Shown here piece by piece: positions 21,878 through 30,467 of a stretch of 64,000 nucleotides of DNA. Positions within the stretch are counted from its first letter, which is position 1. Every line of letters starts with the position of its first letter. Source of the DNA: Betaproteobacteria bacterium (GTDB lineage Bacteria; Pseudomonadota; Gammaproteobacteria; Burkholderiales; Casimicrobiaceae); assembly GCA_016717855.1 (NCBI GenBank), contig JADKEV010000027.1:26502-90501 (forward strand). The letters are read 5' to 3'. Under the pieces are notes generated by a model. The model saw nothing but the letters and a program-made list of their open reading frames with translations, was not told the origin of the DNA and did not search any database. Made by a program: the position numbers and the translations under genes.

Positions 21878-23002
21878 TCAGTACTTCTTCTTGAGATCCT
21901 CGATGACCGACTCGACTTCCTTGCGGAACTTCTCGTTGACTTCCGCATAGCGTTTCTGCGCCTTGTCGTCTTCGTAGATGTTGGTCACCTCGCGGTCGAA
22001 GTACGAGCGCATCCCGCCGGTGAACTCGACGGCCATTTCGGCGGTGGATCCCGGCGCGCCCTGGACGCGATACTTGGGCGTGATCGGGAATACGCCGCGT
22101 TCCATCGCGACGCGCTGGCCGCGCTCGGACAGCAGGTACTCGATGAACATCATCGCCGCCTTCGGATGCCTGGCGCCCGCCAGCACGGCGATCGGTTCCG
22201 GCGTGATCCACGCGGTCTTCGGCGCGACGAACTTGATGTCGAACCCGGCCAGGCGGTCTTCGAAGGCCATGTAGCTGGGCACCGCGAAGCCGGCCGCGAA
22301 TTCGCCCTTCGCCACCACCGACGGCACGTCGCGGCTGCGCGCGGTGAACAGGCCGGTGTTGCCGCCGAGATGCCTGATCCACTCCCAGCCCTTGTCGTCG
22401 CCATCGCGCTGCAGGATGACTTCGTACGTCGCGTGGCTGCTCGACGAGCGGGTCGGCGCGCACTGCGCGATGTGGCCCTTGAGCTTCGGGTTGAGCAGGT
22501 CGTCCCAGTCCTTCGGCTCCGGCACGCCCAGGCGCGCGAGCACCTTCGGGTGATAGACCAGCCCATAGGGTTCCAGCACGGTGCCGGTCCAGAAGCCCTT
22601 GGGGTCCTTGAGCGGGATGGGCATGGGCTTGCCGATGGACACCGGCACGGCGTCGATGACGTCCTTGGGCAACGTCAGCTTCGCCAGCAGGTTCTGCTCG
22701 GCCAGCTTGTCGAACAGCGCGCTCTCGCCGCCCCAGAAGATGTCGACCTGCGGCCGGCCCTTCCACTCGACGATCTGGCCGTACGCGACGGGCGTCCCGG
22801 CGGCCAGCGCGCTGGTCTTCACGGTGATGTTCCACTTCTCCTTCGCATACTTGGCGAAGTCGGCCAGCGTCGGGTCGGTCAGGGTCTTGGCCACCGGCGT
22901 GATCAGGTTCAGTTCCTCTTCGATCGGCGCCTGCGCCACGCCGGGACCGGCTGCCTGCAGCAAGAACAGCGCGGCGGCCAGGATCGTGAATTTCCGGTAC
23001 AT
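21878..23002 (-). CDS. ABC transporter extracellular substrate-binding protein (family 1, iron/polyamine/phosphonate class)
   Basis: 374 residues with a clear signal peptide (MYRKFTILAAALFLLQAA, cleavage near VAQA). The body has the two-lobed family-1 pattern: VDIFWGGESALFDKL, LEPYGLVYHP and PKDWDDLLNPKLKGHIAQ. It is the first gene of the import operon, 19 bases before the ATPase start. It binds its ligand in the periplasm. The ligand is not evident; tyrosine ligands for ferric iron (paired Tyr as in FbpA) are not clearly conserved. Confidence 0.88.
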   Translation of the reverse strand: MYRKFTILAAALFLLQAAGPGVAQAPIEEELNLITPVAKTLTDPTLADFAKYAKEKWNITVKTSALAAGTPVAYGQIVEWKGRPQVDIFWGGESALFDKLAEQNLLAKLTLPKDVIDAVPVSIGKPMPIPLKDPKGFWTGTVLEPYGLVYHPKVLARLGVPEPKDWDDLLNPKLKGHIAQCAPTRSSSSHATYEVILQRDGDDKGWEWIRHLGGNTGLFTARSRDVPSVVAKGEFAAGFAVPSYMAFEDRLAGFDIKFVAPKTAWITPEPIAVLAGARHPKAAMMFIEYLLSERGQRVAMERGVFPITPKYRVQGAPGSTAEMAVEFTGGMRSYFDREVTNIYEDDKAQKRYAEVNEKFRKEVESVIEDLKKKY

Positions 23003-23096
23003 GATGCCCTCCTTAAGGGATGACAGTTGGGACCTTCATCGTAAGATCGTTTTGGAGCGGCGCTTTGCTTTGCGTCAAGATCGGCGCGGCGGCGTG

Positions 23097-23915
23097 TTAC
23101 AGCCCGAGGGACTTTGCGGGCAGGCCCATGGCCTGTCCGAGGAGCTGCGTGTAGAGCAGGGTGCGCAGCGACGGATCGGGCGCGCCCGACTGAACGGCGT
23201 CGAAGCGCAGGTGGCAGTGGGGGCAGGCCGTGCATAGCACTTCGGCGCCGGAGGCGAGCGCGTCGGCGATCTTGGCCCGCGTCATGTGCTCGGCGAGTGG
23301 CGGATTCCCCTCGTGCAGCGGATCGCCGCAGCAGTCGAGCCGCCGGGGCCAGTCGACTGGCGTCGCCCCGGTCGCGCGGATCAGCGTCTCGAAGATCGTC
23401 GGCGCCATTGGGTTGTCGAAACGGGCCACGTTGGCGGGGCGCAGCGCGTGGCAGCCGTATTGGGCGGCGACGCGCAGGCCCGTGCGCGGGACGCTGACCG
23501 CGGCGGCCGGCACGGTGGCACCCTTGTTGGTGCCGATCAGCCGGGCCAGCAGCGGCAACACGTGCTCGACCGCGGCCTTTCCCGACCAGGCGAGGCCATC
23601 GGCGGCCAGCGCCTGCGCGACGCGCGAGCGCAGCGGCGCGTCTTCGTCCAGGAGAACTTGCGCGTGGCGCAGGGTGCCGAGACAGCACGTGCACGGCGTC
23701 AGCACGTCGAGGCCGGCACGCTCGGCGAGGGCCAGATTGCGGGCGGCAGACACCACGAAGCCATCGCGACTCACGTTGCGCGCGGGATAGCCGCAGCAGG
23801 TGAACTCCAGGTCGACCAGCGTGACGCCCAGATGCGCCAGCACGGCGCGCGTCGACGCTTCGTAGGCGGGCAGCCGCGACGGAATCTTGCAGCCAAGGAA
23901 CAGCGCGTACTTCAT
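23097..23915 (-). CDS. HdrB-like CCG-domain protein (heterodisulfide reductase subunit B / GlpC C-terminal type)
   Basis: 272 residues with two cysteine-rich CCG motifs: C9 with CCGYP (40-42) and CTCC (75-78), then RRLDCCGDPLHEG with CTACPHC near the end. In HdrB and GlpC these modules bind [4Fe-4S]-type clusters in disulfide or quinone chemistry. The start ATG at 23915 overlaps the upstream membrane/iron-sulfur gene by four bases. In E. coli the CCG domains are the second half of GlpC; here they are a separate protein, as in Hdr and Dgc-like systems. It is the last gene of the glpAB cluster. Confidence 0.85.
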   Translation of the reverse strand: MKYALFLGCKIPSRLPAYEASTRAVLAHLGVTLVDLEFTCCGYPARNVSRDGFVVSAARNLALAERAGLDVLTPCTCCLGTLRHAQVLLDEDAPLRSRVAQALAADGLAWSGKAAVEHVLPLLARLIGTNKGATVPAAAVSVPRTGLRVAAQYGCHALRPANVARFDNPMAPTIFETLIRATGATPVDWPRRLDCCGDPLHEGNPPLAEHMTRAKIADALASGAEVLCTACPHCHLRFDAVQSGAPDPSLRTLLYTQLLGQAMGLPAKSLGL

Positions 23916-25618
23916 GACGGGGCCTTCCAGTTGCGGACCGCGCCCAGCCGGTGCACGGCCAGCGCGCGCAACTCGACCATGATGTCGGCCACGCGTATGC
24001 CCTCCGGACAGTTCTCCTGGCACTGGTAACAGGTGGCGCAATCCCAGACCATGCGCGAGCCCAGCGTGAAATCGCGCATGCCCAGCCGCAGCAGGTTCAT
24101 CACCTTCTGCGGGGTCAGATCGACGCCGCAGCCGGGGTCCGTGCTGTGCGCGACGACCGGGCAGACGTTGGTGCAGGTCTGGCACTGGACGCAGCGCGAG
24201 AAACTGTTGCGGTCGGCGGAAAGCGGCGCGAGCGCGGCGTCCGGATCGGATAGAACGTGGGCAGACTGCCCCTGTCGCAGCAACTCAGCCCAGGCCGAGG
24301 CAGTACGCGCCCGGACCCACTGCGCGGGCGCCGGCAGGTTGGCGGCGGCCAGGTCGCCCCGCCCGGCCTCCCACAGGTCCTCCAGGTCCAGCCCCACCGG
24401 GCAGGCGCTGGTGCACCGTCCGCAGTCGGTGCAGAGGAAGGCGCCTTCGGCGGCCCGCAGGGCGTCGTCTTCATGTCCCGACGCGAGCAGGCTGCCGCCG
24501 GCCAGCGCGCCGGTGGCGATGAGCTTGTGCGAGGGCAGCAGAGTCGGATTGCCCAGGTGCCGCGCCAGCGGGGCCACCGAGCAGTCCGTATCGCAGAGGC
24601 CGCAGCGCACGCAGGCGTCCAGCGCCAGCGCCCGCCGCGACGCGCGCGCCGCGGCGGAGAATTCGCGCTTCGGCGCCGCAGCATCGACCAGCAGGCTGAC
24701 CGGAGCGGCCACCGCGTGGTAGAAGCGCGTGAACGGCAGCGTCGCCAGGCCGACGAAACAGGCGAACACGTGCAGGTAGAGCAGCCAAACGTCTGCGCGT
24801 GCGGCGTCGAGCGCGCCCGCCACCGACGCCAGCGCGCGGGCAATCGGGTAGGAAACGAAGGCGGACTGGGGTCTGGCATGGCAGGACTCGCAGCCTTCCG
24901 CATGCACTGCGCGCCCCTTCTCCAGCAGCTCCGGCGTCAGCGGCTGGCGCAGGTCGCTGAACGCCACCCCGTACTCGGCAGCCCAGAGGGCCCGCAACGG
25001 CTCGAGTTCCGCCGGATCGGTGACGCCGTTCTCCTGCGCCATCCGGTGGAACGCCTGCGGCGAGGCGATCTTGTCCGCTTCGAGCAGGAATCCCGTCATC
25101 AGGACAAAACCCAGCAGGGCGATGAAGGCCGCGGCCATCGGCCCGCGCACCGGCGCGAAACGCGTTCGCCGGCGCCACACCCCGTAGAGGAACAGCGCGA
25201 TGCCGATCAGGACCATGGCCCCGCACAGGTTGCGCAGGAACAGCCAGGGGGCCAGCGTGGATTCGTAGCCCGGGAACAGCGGCACGGTCACGACCGGCGC
25301 AAGCGCATGCAGCAAGAGCAGCAGCATGAATCCGAAGAACATCAGCAGGTGTCCCAGCCAACGCAGCTTGTCGTTCGCGTACAGACGCCGCTGCAGCAGC
25401 ACGTCGAGGAACAAGGCGGCGACGACATGCAACAAGCGGCGGCTGAAGAGTGCCGATGCGGCGCCCCGGAACAGCGCGCCCACCCGCTCCGCAGGCGTCA
25501 CCGCACGCGCGTCGGGGCCGATGCGCACCCTGAACCACGCCGCCATGCGCCAGAGCAGGCCCAGCGCGCCCAGCGCCAGCGCCGCGTAGAGGGCCATGTG
25601 GAAGAGCGTGCGCGACAT
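23912..25618 (-). CDS. Membrane-bound NarI/HdrE-like and HdrC-like fusion with c-type heme and four iron-sulfur motifs
   Basis: 568 residues. Residues 1-310 hold hydrophobic segments resembling a NarI/DsrM-type diheme anchor (NDKLRWLGHLLMFFGF with His90, LLHALAP, and YLHVFACFVGLATLPFTRFY late in the region). A CESCH heme-c motif lies at 243-247. The C-terminal third has four CxxCxxCxxxC motifs starting at C336, C396, C476 and C527. GlpC has only two, and no heme. With GlpA/GlpB upstream and a HdrB-like protein downstream, the likely role is to take electrons from glycerol-3-phosphate oxidation into the membrane. Whether the CESCH loop is periplasmic, as covalent heme attachment requires, cannot be shown here. 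ATG 25618 is chosen; the frame upstream is not protein-like. Confidence 0.8.
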   Translation of the reverse strand: MSRTLFHMALYAALALGALGLLWRMAAWFRVRIGPDARAVTPAERVGALFRGAASALFSRRLLHVVAALFLDVLLQRRLYANDKLRWLGHLLMFFGFMLLLLLHALAPVVTVPLFPGYESTLAPWLFLRNLCGAMVLIGIALFLYGVWRRRTRFAPVRGPMAAAFIALLGFVLMTGFLLEADKIASPQAFHRMAQENGVTDPAELEPLRALWAAEYGVAFSDLRQPLTPELLEKGRAVHAEGCESCHARPQSAFVSYPIARALASVAGALDAARADVWLLYLHVFACFVGLATLPFTRFYHAVAAPVSLLVDAAAPKREFSAAARASRRALALDACVRCGLCDTDCSVAPLARHLGNPTLLPSHKLIATGALAGGSLLASGHEDDALRAAEGAFLCTDCGRCTSACPVGLDLEDLWEAGRGDLAAANLPAPAQWVRARTASAWAELLRQGQSAHVLSDPDAALAPLSADRNSFSRCVQCQTCTNVCPVVAHSTDPGCGVDLTPQKVMNLLRLGMRDFTLGSRMVWDCATCYQCQENCPEGIRVADIMVELRALAVHRLGAVRNWKAPS

Positions 25619-25625
25619 GACGTGG

Positions 25626-26939
25626 CTACCCCGCCCCGGCGCCGCCGAGATGATCGGCGACCTGCTCCATCGCCGCCCACGCGGTGGCGATCGCCAGCCC
25701 CGAGCCGCACTTCGCGCGCATCCAGTCCTGGCCGGCGAGGATGGAACCGACGGCGTACAGACGCGGCATGGCCGGTTGCCCGCTCGCATCCAGCGGCCGC
25801 CACGCAGCGTCGATCCGCAATCCGGCGCGGTTGATCGCATGGCCGGACGGATCCAGGAAGTCGCGCTGGTGCCACGCTTCGCGCGAGGCCGGCTGCTGCA
25901 CGGGCAAGCCGAGCAGACTCTCGCGCACGCCCCCCCGGTCGGCCGTCAGCCCGCGGCCGGAGAAGCGCCCGGTGGCCAGCACGACCGCGCGCGCACTCAG
26001 GCGCTCGCCGCCCGGAACGCCGTCGAGCTCGAGCGTCATCGTCCCCGGATTGCCGTTGCGGGCCAGCGCGCGCACGCTGGACAGATGGCGCCGGCGGACG
26101 CCGCGGGCCGCCATTACTCGTTCCAGCGCCCCCAGCAGTCGCAGCCCCGGCACCGATGTCGGCATGGTCGGGATCTCGAACACGGGCAGTCCCAGGCCCG
26201 CCTCGAATGCGGCGTGCACGGCGCGGGAGTGCCCGAGTCCCAGGACCGCCGGGAGTCCGACGGCGTGCGCATCGCCCAGTAGCGGCTGGATCAGGGCAAT
26301 CGTCCGCTCGCGCGTCTCGCCGGATTCCAGCGCGCGCGCGAGATGGGCAGCGTACAGCTCCGGCACGGCCTCGAATCCCGGGAAGTCGATCCGCTGGCAG
26401 CGCAGTCCCGGCCAACGATCCCCGAGCGTCGCAGCGATCTGCCGCGCGCTGAATTCGCGCAAGCCGCGGAAGTCCACGAGCAGGCACGGTTGCCGCCCGC
26501 CTGGCGCCTCCAGCAAGTTCGCACCAGCGACCATCGACAGCGGCACCCCGAACGTGGTCTTGAGCGTCCCGAGCGCGGTGAGCACGCTCCGGTTCCGCCC
26601 GCGCAGCGGGGCGTAGGCCAGGCCGGCCTCGCCCAGGGCCGCGACGAAGCTCTCGAACGCCGTGCGGATTGCGCCGGGATCGACCCGTGCCAGCGGGTGG
26701 CCGGGCTGCTCCCGCGCGAGCGCCGCGAGTGCGGCATAAGGCGAGCGCCACAGTCGACCTTCGGCCACGGGGTGGACGCCGAGCAGGTCGAGCAGGCCGC
26801 TCGCGAACAGGATGCCGCCGCCGCTGCCGACCTGGATGCACGAGAGGCCGCGTTCTGCGGCGAACAGCGCCGCCGCCATGCCCGCCATCCCGGCGCCGAT
26901 CACGGCGACGTCGCAACTGTTTCCCCGTCCGCTCGTCAT
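25626..26939 (-). CDS. glpB: Anaerobic glycerol-3-phosphate dehydrogenase subunit B
   Basis: 437 residues, against 419 in E. coli. The N-terminal flavin motif VIGAGMAGMAAALFAAERG and GGILFASGLLDLLG (GlpB has GGSSSLASGALDLL-like) are seen, as is the C-terminal YAVGSILAGQDWMRAKCGSG, which matches the GAVLGGYDPI-type end of the family. GlpB is the FMN-binding subunit of the GlpABC complex. The start at 26939 overlaps the glpA stop by four bases, and the membrane subunit starts 7 bases after its stop. Confidence 0.87.
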   Translation of the reverse strand: MTSGRGNSCDVAVIGAGMAGMAAALFAAERGLSCIQVGSGGGILFASGLLDLLGVHPVAEGRLWRSPYAALAALAREQPGHPLARVDPGAIRTAFESFVAALGEAGLAYAPLRGRNRSVLTALGTLKTTFGVPLSMVAGANLLEAPGGRQPCLLVDFRGLREFSARQIAATLGDRWPGLRCQRIDFPGFEAVPELYAAHLARALESGETRERTIALIQPLLGDAHAVGLPAVLGLGHSRAVHAAFEAGLGLPVFEIPTMPTSVPGLRLLGALERVMAARGVRRRHLSSVRALARNGNPGTMTLELDGVPGGERLSARAVVLATGRFSGRGLTADRGGVRESLLGLPVQQPASREAWHQRDFLDPSGHAINRAGLRIDAAWRPLDASGQPAMPRLYAVGSILAGQDWMRAKCGSGLAIATAWAAMEQVADHLGGAGAG

Positions 26940-28579
26940 GGCGCTGCCTCGCCGGCCGGATCGGCGTTCGCGGCGCCGTGCGGTGCGGCGGGCGCGCTGA
27001 CATCGATCAGCGCTGCGCCGCGCAACTCCTCGCCGAACAGCCCGCAGTGCAGCGCCTCCGTCAACTCCGCCTGGGCGAGTTGTTCGCCCCACAGCACCGC
27101 GCGCTGTCCGCGCCAGCGTTCGCCGAAAAAGTCGAGGATCTCGGCCAGCCCGCGCCGCGCTTCGAAGTCGCCCTGCTGGTAAAGGTGCGCCACCGTGCGC
27201 ACGGCGCAGAACCCGCCCTGGCAGGCGCCCTTGCCGACGCGGCTGCGCAAGCCGATGTCGGTCAGCGTGGGCGTGTCGCCGGCCGCGCGCAGCCCTGCGA
27301 CTATGGCATCGACGGCGCTGCCCGGCACCATTTCGCATTCGCACAGCAGCGCATCGTCCGCGTGATGCGAATGCATCCAGTCGCGCGCCGAGAAGCCGGC
27401 CCCGGTCCACACGGATGCCGCATCCACGGGCAGGAGCGTCGTGGCGGTCAGGCAGGGGCGCGTCACGCCGAGACGGCGGCACACGAGGTCGGCAGCGCGT
27501 TCGGCCATCAGCCGGCAGGTGGTGAGCTTGCCGCCGGTGATCGTCGCCAGGTTGTCCAGGCCATCCTCTTCGTGGTCGAACAGCGCGAAGCCGCGGGAGA
27601 CGGCGCGGCTGTCCGCGGCGCCCGATGAGCCCAGCAGCGGACGCACGCCGGCGTAGGCCCGGACGTAGCGCATCGTCGCCAGCGCCGGCAGCATCCGCGC
27701 GCCCTCCTCGACGAGCAGATCGGCCTCGGCCGCCGTCGCTTGAATGTCGTCCAGCGTGTCCACGCGCGTCGATGTCGTGCCGAGGATGGAGACCGTGCCG
27801 CCCGGCATCAGGATGTCGCCGTTGCCGGGCCGGCGCAGGCGGTTCACCGCGCGGCCCGCCAGGCGCGTGTGCGTGACCAGCAGCGTGCCCTTTGAGTAAG
27901 TCATCGCGATCGGCACGCCGGCCTGCTGCGCCACTTCCCGCGCCCAGGCGCCGGCCGCGTTCACGACCTGTGAAGCGACTATCCGCACTTCGTTCCCGCC
28001 GTTTCCGCGCTGCACTCGCACCGCGCGGATGCGCCGGCCTTCGCGCTCGAAGCCCGTGACGCGGGTGCGCCGCATGACCCGCGCCCCCAGGCTCCGGGCC
28101 TGCGCGAGACTTTCCAGCGAGAGTCGAAACGGATCGATGGACGCGTCGGGTACTTCGAACACCGCGATCGTGGCTTCAGAGAGCGCCGGTTCCAGGGCGC
28201 GCGCCCCCGCGACGTCCACGGCACGGGCGGCGATCCCCGACCGGGCACAGTGCGCCGGGAAGTCGGCGATGTAGCGCTCGTCGTCCCCCTGCACCGCGAC
28301 GAAGAATCCACCCGTGTCCTGGATGGCCTGCGCGGCCACGCGCTTCAAGATGTCGCTCTCGGCGCGGCACTCCATCGCCGCGTCGCGATCGCCGGCCACG
28401 TACCGGGCGCCGCTGTGCAGCAGGCCATGATTGCGCCCCGAGGCGCCGGCGTTGATGTCGTCCCTTTCCACCAAGATGCAGTCGACACCGCGCAGCGCGA
28501 GGTCGCGCGCCAGCGCCGTGCCCGTGACGCCCCCGCCGATGATCAGGACCTGGGTCTCGATGAAGGATGGGAGATGCAA
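26936..28579 (-). CDS. glpA: Anaerobic glycerol-3-phosphate dehydrogenase subunit A
   Basis: 547 residues, close to E. coli GlpA (542). The FAD motif LIIGGGVTGTALARDLALRG, the family signature AGASGRNHGLLHSGARYV and TITGGKLTTCRLMAERAADL are clear. A C-terminal Bfd-like [2Fe-2S] region follows, with CECEMV and GKGACQGGFC supplying the cysteines. It oxidises glycerol-3-phosphate to dihydroxyacetone phosphate. No ATG fits the N-terminus; I chose TTG at 28579, preceded by AGAGG with about six bases spacing. The next longer frame reads through an unlikely leader. Confidence 0.87.
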   Translation of the reverse strand: MHLPSFIETQVLIIGGGVTGTALARDLALRGVDCILVERDDINAGASGRNHGLLHSGARYVAGDRDAAMECRAESDILKRVAAQAIQDTGGFFVAVQGDDERYIADFPAHCARSGIAARAVDVAGARALEPALSEATIAVFEVPDASIDPFRLSLESLAQARSLGARVMRRTRVTGFEREGRRIRAVRVQRGNGGNEVRIVASQVVNAAGAWAREVAQQAGVPIAMTYSKGTLLVTHTRLAGRAVNRLRRPGNGDILMPGGTVSILGTTSTRVDTLDDIQATAAEADLLVEEGARMLPALATMRYVRAYAGVRPLLGSSGAADSRAVSRGFALFDHEEDGLDNLATITGGKLTTCRLMAERAADLVCRRLGVTRPCLTATTLLPVDAASVWTGAGFSARDWMHSHHADDALLCECEMVPGSAVDAIVAGLRAAGDTPTLTDIGLRSRVGKGACQGGFCAVRTVAHLYQQGDFEARRGLAEILDFFGERWRGQRAVLWGEQLAQAELTEALHCGLFGEELRGAALIDVSAPAAPHGAANADPAGEAAP

Positions 28580-28808
28580 GCCTGCCTCTGTGCGAAGGCC
28601 TGGCCGATGGAAGACGGGAATTGCAGCCTCGCCCAGGCGCGGTTGATCGTGGTCATGTACAGGGTAGTCGGGAACGGTCGAATGATATTGATGGGCGTCA
28701 AACGCGCGCGCGTTGCCGCGCGCTGCGAATGCGCTGCAGTCGTCGTCAGGAAGAGCCGGCGGCGAGGCCAGTCTTCGCCCGGCCGGCCGCGCGAGGGATA
28801 GCCCCTGG

Positions 28809-29429
28809 CTAGTCGTCGTCCAGTGACACCAATCCGCGTCCGGGACTATACGTGTAGTGCATGTCGGTGCCGCGTTCCTTGCCGTCGTCCACGACCCAGT
28901 GGAATTGCAGCGAATGCGGCACGCCGTCGTATTCAAAGTCGATCTTCTCGATGGTGACCTTGATCTTCCGCCGCAGCGCGCCGTTGTTGCAGGACACGTC
29001 GAACACGCGCGTCTCATCGGTCTTCCACAAGCCAAGCGGGAACTTCACTTCATCGATGCAATCGCGGCCGTAGCGCGAGTCGAAGACGCGTCCCAGCCCG
29101 TCGCGGCGCGAGGATAGAGCGAACAACTGCTTCTTGCCCCTGTTGTTCCGTTCGTAGACCTGGATCGCCTCGCCGGTGCCCGGTCTCGTCCACGCCGCCG
29201 GGCCGCTGATCCGTTTCTCGCCGCGCTTGCCGAACGAAAGATCCGCCGCGGGCAGGCGCAACTCGCGGTTTCCGTCCCAATCACCGCCAGTCCAGAGCTC
29301 GACCGGGATGAACCGGGCCATCGTGGCCGGATCGTAGCTCGCCGCCCATTTCGACAAGTCGGCGGCATGTGTCGTGACGGCAACCAGCGGCGCCGCCAGC
29401 AATGCGCAAAGTGACAGTCGTTTCATCAT
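28809..29429 (-). CDS. Secreted protein of unknown function
   Basis: 206 residues with a signal peptide (MMKRLSLCALLAAPLVAV, cleavage probably after THA). I do not recognise a family. The mature part is rich in Trp, Arg and Asp, contains two cysteines (in RDCIDEV and DVSCNNGAL) that could form a disulfide, and ends in SPGRGLVSLDDD. It is likely periplasmic or outer-membrane linked. It is monocistronic, with 229 bases separating it from glpA. A second start at 29426 would remove one methionine. Confidence 0.7.
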   Translation of the reverse strand: MMKRLSLCALLAAPLVAVTTHAADLSKWAASYDPATMARFIPVELWTGGDWDGNRELRLPAADLSFGKRGEKRISGPAAWTRPGTGEAIQVYERNNRGKKQLFALSSRRDGLGRVFDSRYGRDCIDEVKFPLGLWKTDETRVFDVSCNNGALRRKIKVTIEKIDFEYDGVPHSLQFHWVVDDGKERGTDMHYTYSPGRGLVSLDDD

Positions 29430-29462
29430 CGGCTCCTTGGTCGCGTCCGCACAGAGAAGAGA

Positions 29463-29683
29463 TTAGCCCCCCGGCAGGAACTTGACCAGTTGCAGGCAGG
29501 GATTGCGCGGGGACCACAGCTCCGGAAAAACCTGCAGCGGGCGGAAACCGAGCCGAGCGTAGAACTCGCGGGTTTCCGCGTATTCCTTCTGCCGAAGGTT
29601 GCCGCGACGGTCTTCACCTGGAGCAGCCTCATGCCCTGCCCAAACCCATAGGCAACAATCAGGGCAAGGGCTATCAGGCTCAT
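29463..29683 (-). pseudogene. GNAT acetyltransferase C-terminal remnant
   Basis: A fragment whose two frames together give the end of a common GNAT acetyltransferase: GMRLLQVKTVAAT in one frame and EYAETREFYARLGFRPLQVF plus NPCLQLVKFLPGG in another. The frame changes near 29600. The N-terminal acetyl-CoA-binding part is absent or replaced by an unrelated hydrophobic stretch. It looks like a decayed or truncated gene rather than a functional one, and fits the remnant-rich island here. Confidence 0.6.
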
Positions 29684-29722
29684 GATGGTCTTAATTGGCG
29701 CCGCAGGGCGATGTTCAGCGAT

Positions 29723-29857
29723 TCAGTTGCCGTTCCGCGGATGAGCAGCGGCTCCGCGCAGTGTCGTCACGAGTGCGCCACGGTGCAAGAGCTGTACGTC
29801 GCCGTTCTTGCGGGTGCGAAAGCTGAAACCCAGATCACCGTTGGTGGATGAAGACAC
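29723..29857 (-). CDS. Possible 44-residue small protein
   Basis: GTG at 29857 opens a 44-codon frame containing FSFRTRKNGDVQLLHRGALV and TTLRGAA. This resembles a small conserved protein seen in proteobacteria with an RxxKNGDVxIxHxG...TTLRG pattern, but the C-terminal part appears truncated, so it may be a remnant. I know no function. Confidence 0.3.
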   Translation of the reverse strand: MSSSTNGDLGFSFRTRKNGDVQLLHRGALVTTLRGAAAHPRNGN

Positions 29858-29916
29858 TTGCGCTCCTATTTGCGATTGAGGTCACGCAACCTCCCTGGGA
29901 GCTAACTGCCAAGCTT

Positions 29917-29939
29917 CCCGGAGTGCTCACTCCGACCCC
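29917..29939. repeat. 23-bp direct repeat, copy 1 (overlaps the GNAT stop)
   Basis: Reads CCCGGAGTGCTCACTCCGAC and three further C. Copy 2 at 30433-30455 differs at three positions. The stop codon of the GNAT gene (29927-29929) lies inside this copy. Confidence 0.6.
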
Positions 29940-30418
29940 GTTTGTAGAACGAAAAGCTGTTCGTTGACTTCCTTGCCCCACTGCGCGCCGCGCTGGGTGC
30001 GCGTGAGCTGGAAGCCGTGCTTCTCGTACAGGTGCCGGGCGGCGGCTAGTTCGTCGAAGGTCCAGAGAAATACCTGGCGATAAGATCGCGCGGCGCAAAA
30101 GGGCAGCGCAGAGCGCAGCAGCAGCGTTCCGATGCCGGAGCCTCTGGCCCGGTCGGAGGTGATGAACCAACGCAGGTGCGCGCCCTGATCGGCGAGGTGC
30201 GATCCATCGATGACGATGGAGCCTTCGATCGATTGGCCATCCACGGCAAGCCACAGGCCGTCCCGTCCTTCGCGGTAGCCGCGGCAGAACTCCGCGAGCT
30301 CGGTTGCGACCTTGGCTTCGAACTCGACGCCGAAACCGGTGGCCGCGGAGTAGTAGTCGGCATGCATCTGCGCAACGCGGCCGATGCAGCCGGGGAGGTA
30401 GCCGAAGTGGATGTTCAT
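29927..30418 (-). CDS. GNAT family N-acetyltransferase
   Basis: 163 residues from ATG 30418. The acetyl-CoA site is SDRARGSGIGTLLLRSAL (about 108-125), the R/Q-x-x-G-x-G/A pattern of GNAT proteins, followed by ARHLYEKHGFQLTRTQRG typical of the C-terminal fold. The substrate is unknown; similar proteins are often fused to or encoded with MarR-type regulators. The gene is bracketed by two 23-bp direct repeats, which supports transfer as a unit. A longer start at 30475 gives an unlikely leader that runs through the repeat. Confidence 0.8.
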   Translation of the reverse strand: MNIHFGYLPGCIGRVAQMHADYYSAATGFGVEFEAKVATELAEFCRGYREGRDGLWLAVDGQSIEGSIVIDGSHLADQGAHLRWFITSDRARGSGIGTLLLRSALPFCAARSYRQVFLWTFDELAAARHLYEKHGFQLTRTQRGAQWGKEVNEQLFVLQTGSE

Positions 30419-30432
30419 GGCGACGCAGCCCC

Positions 30433-30455
30433 CCCGGAGTGCTTGCTCTGACCCC
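30433..30455. repeat. 23-bp direct repeat, copy 2 (upstream of the GNAT gene)
   Basis: Reads CCCGGAGTGCTTGCTCTGAC and three further C. It is in the same orientation as copy 1 and lies between the exonuclease stop and the GNAT start. Confidence 0.6.
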
Positions 30456-30467
30456 CAATTAGCCTGC

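Noticed and set aside
29426..29683. An 85-residue independent protein
   Set aside because: Homology to the GNAT C-terminus changes frame near 29600, so it is better described as a remnant.
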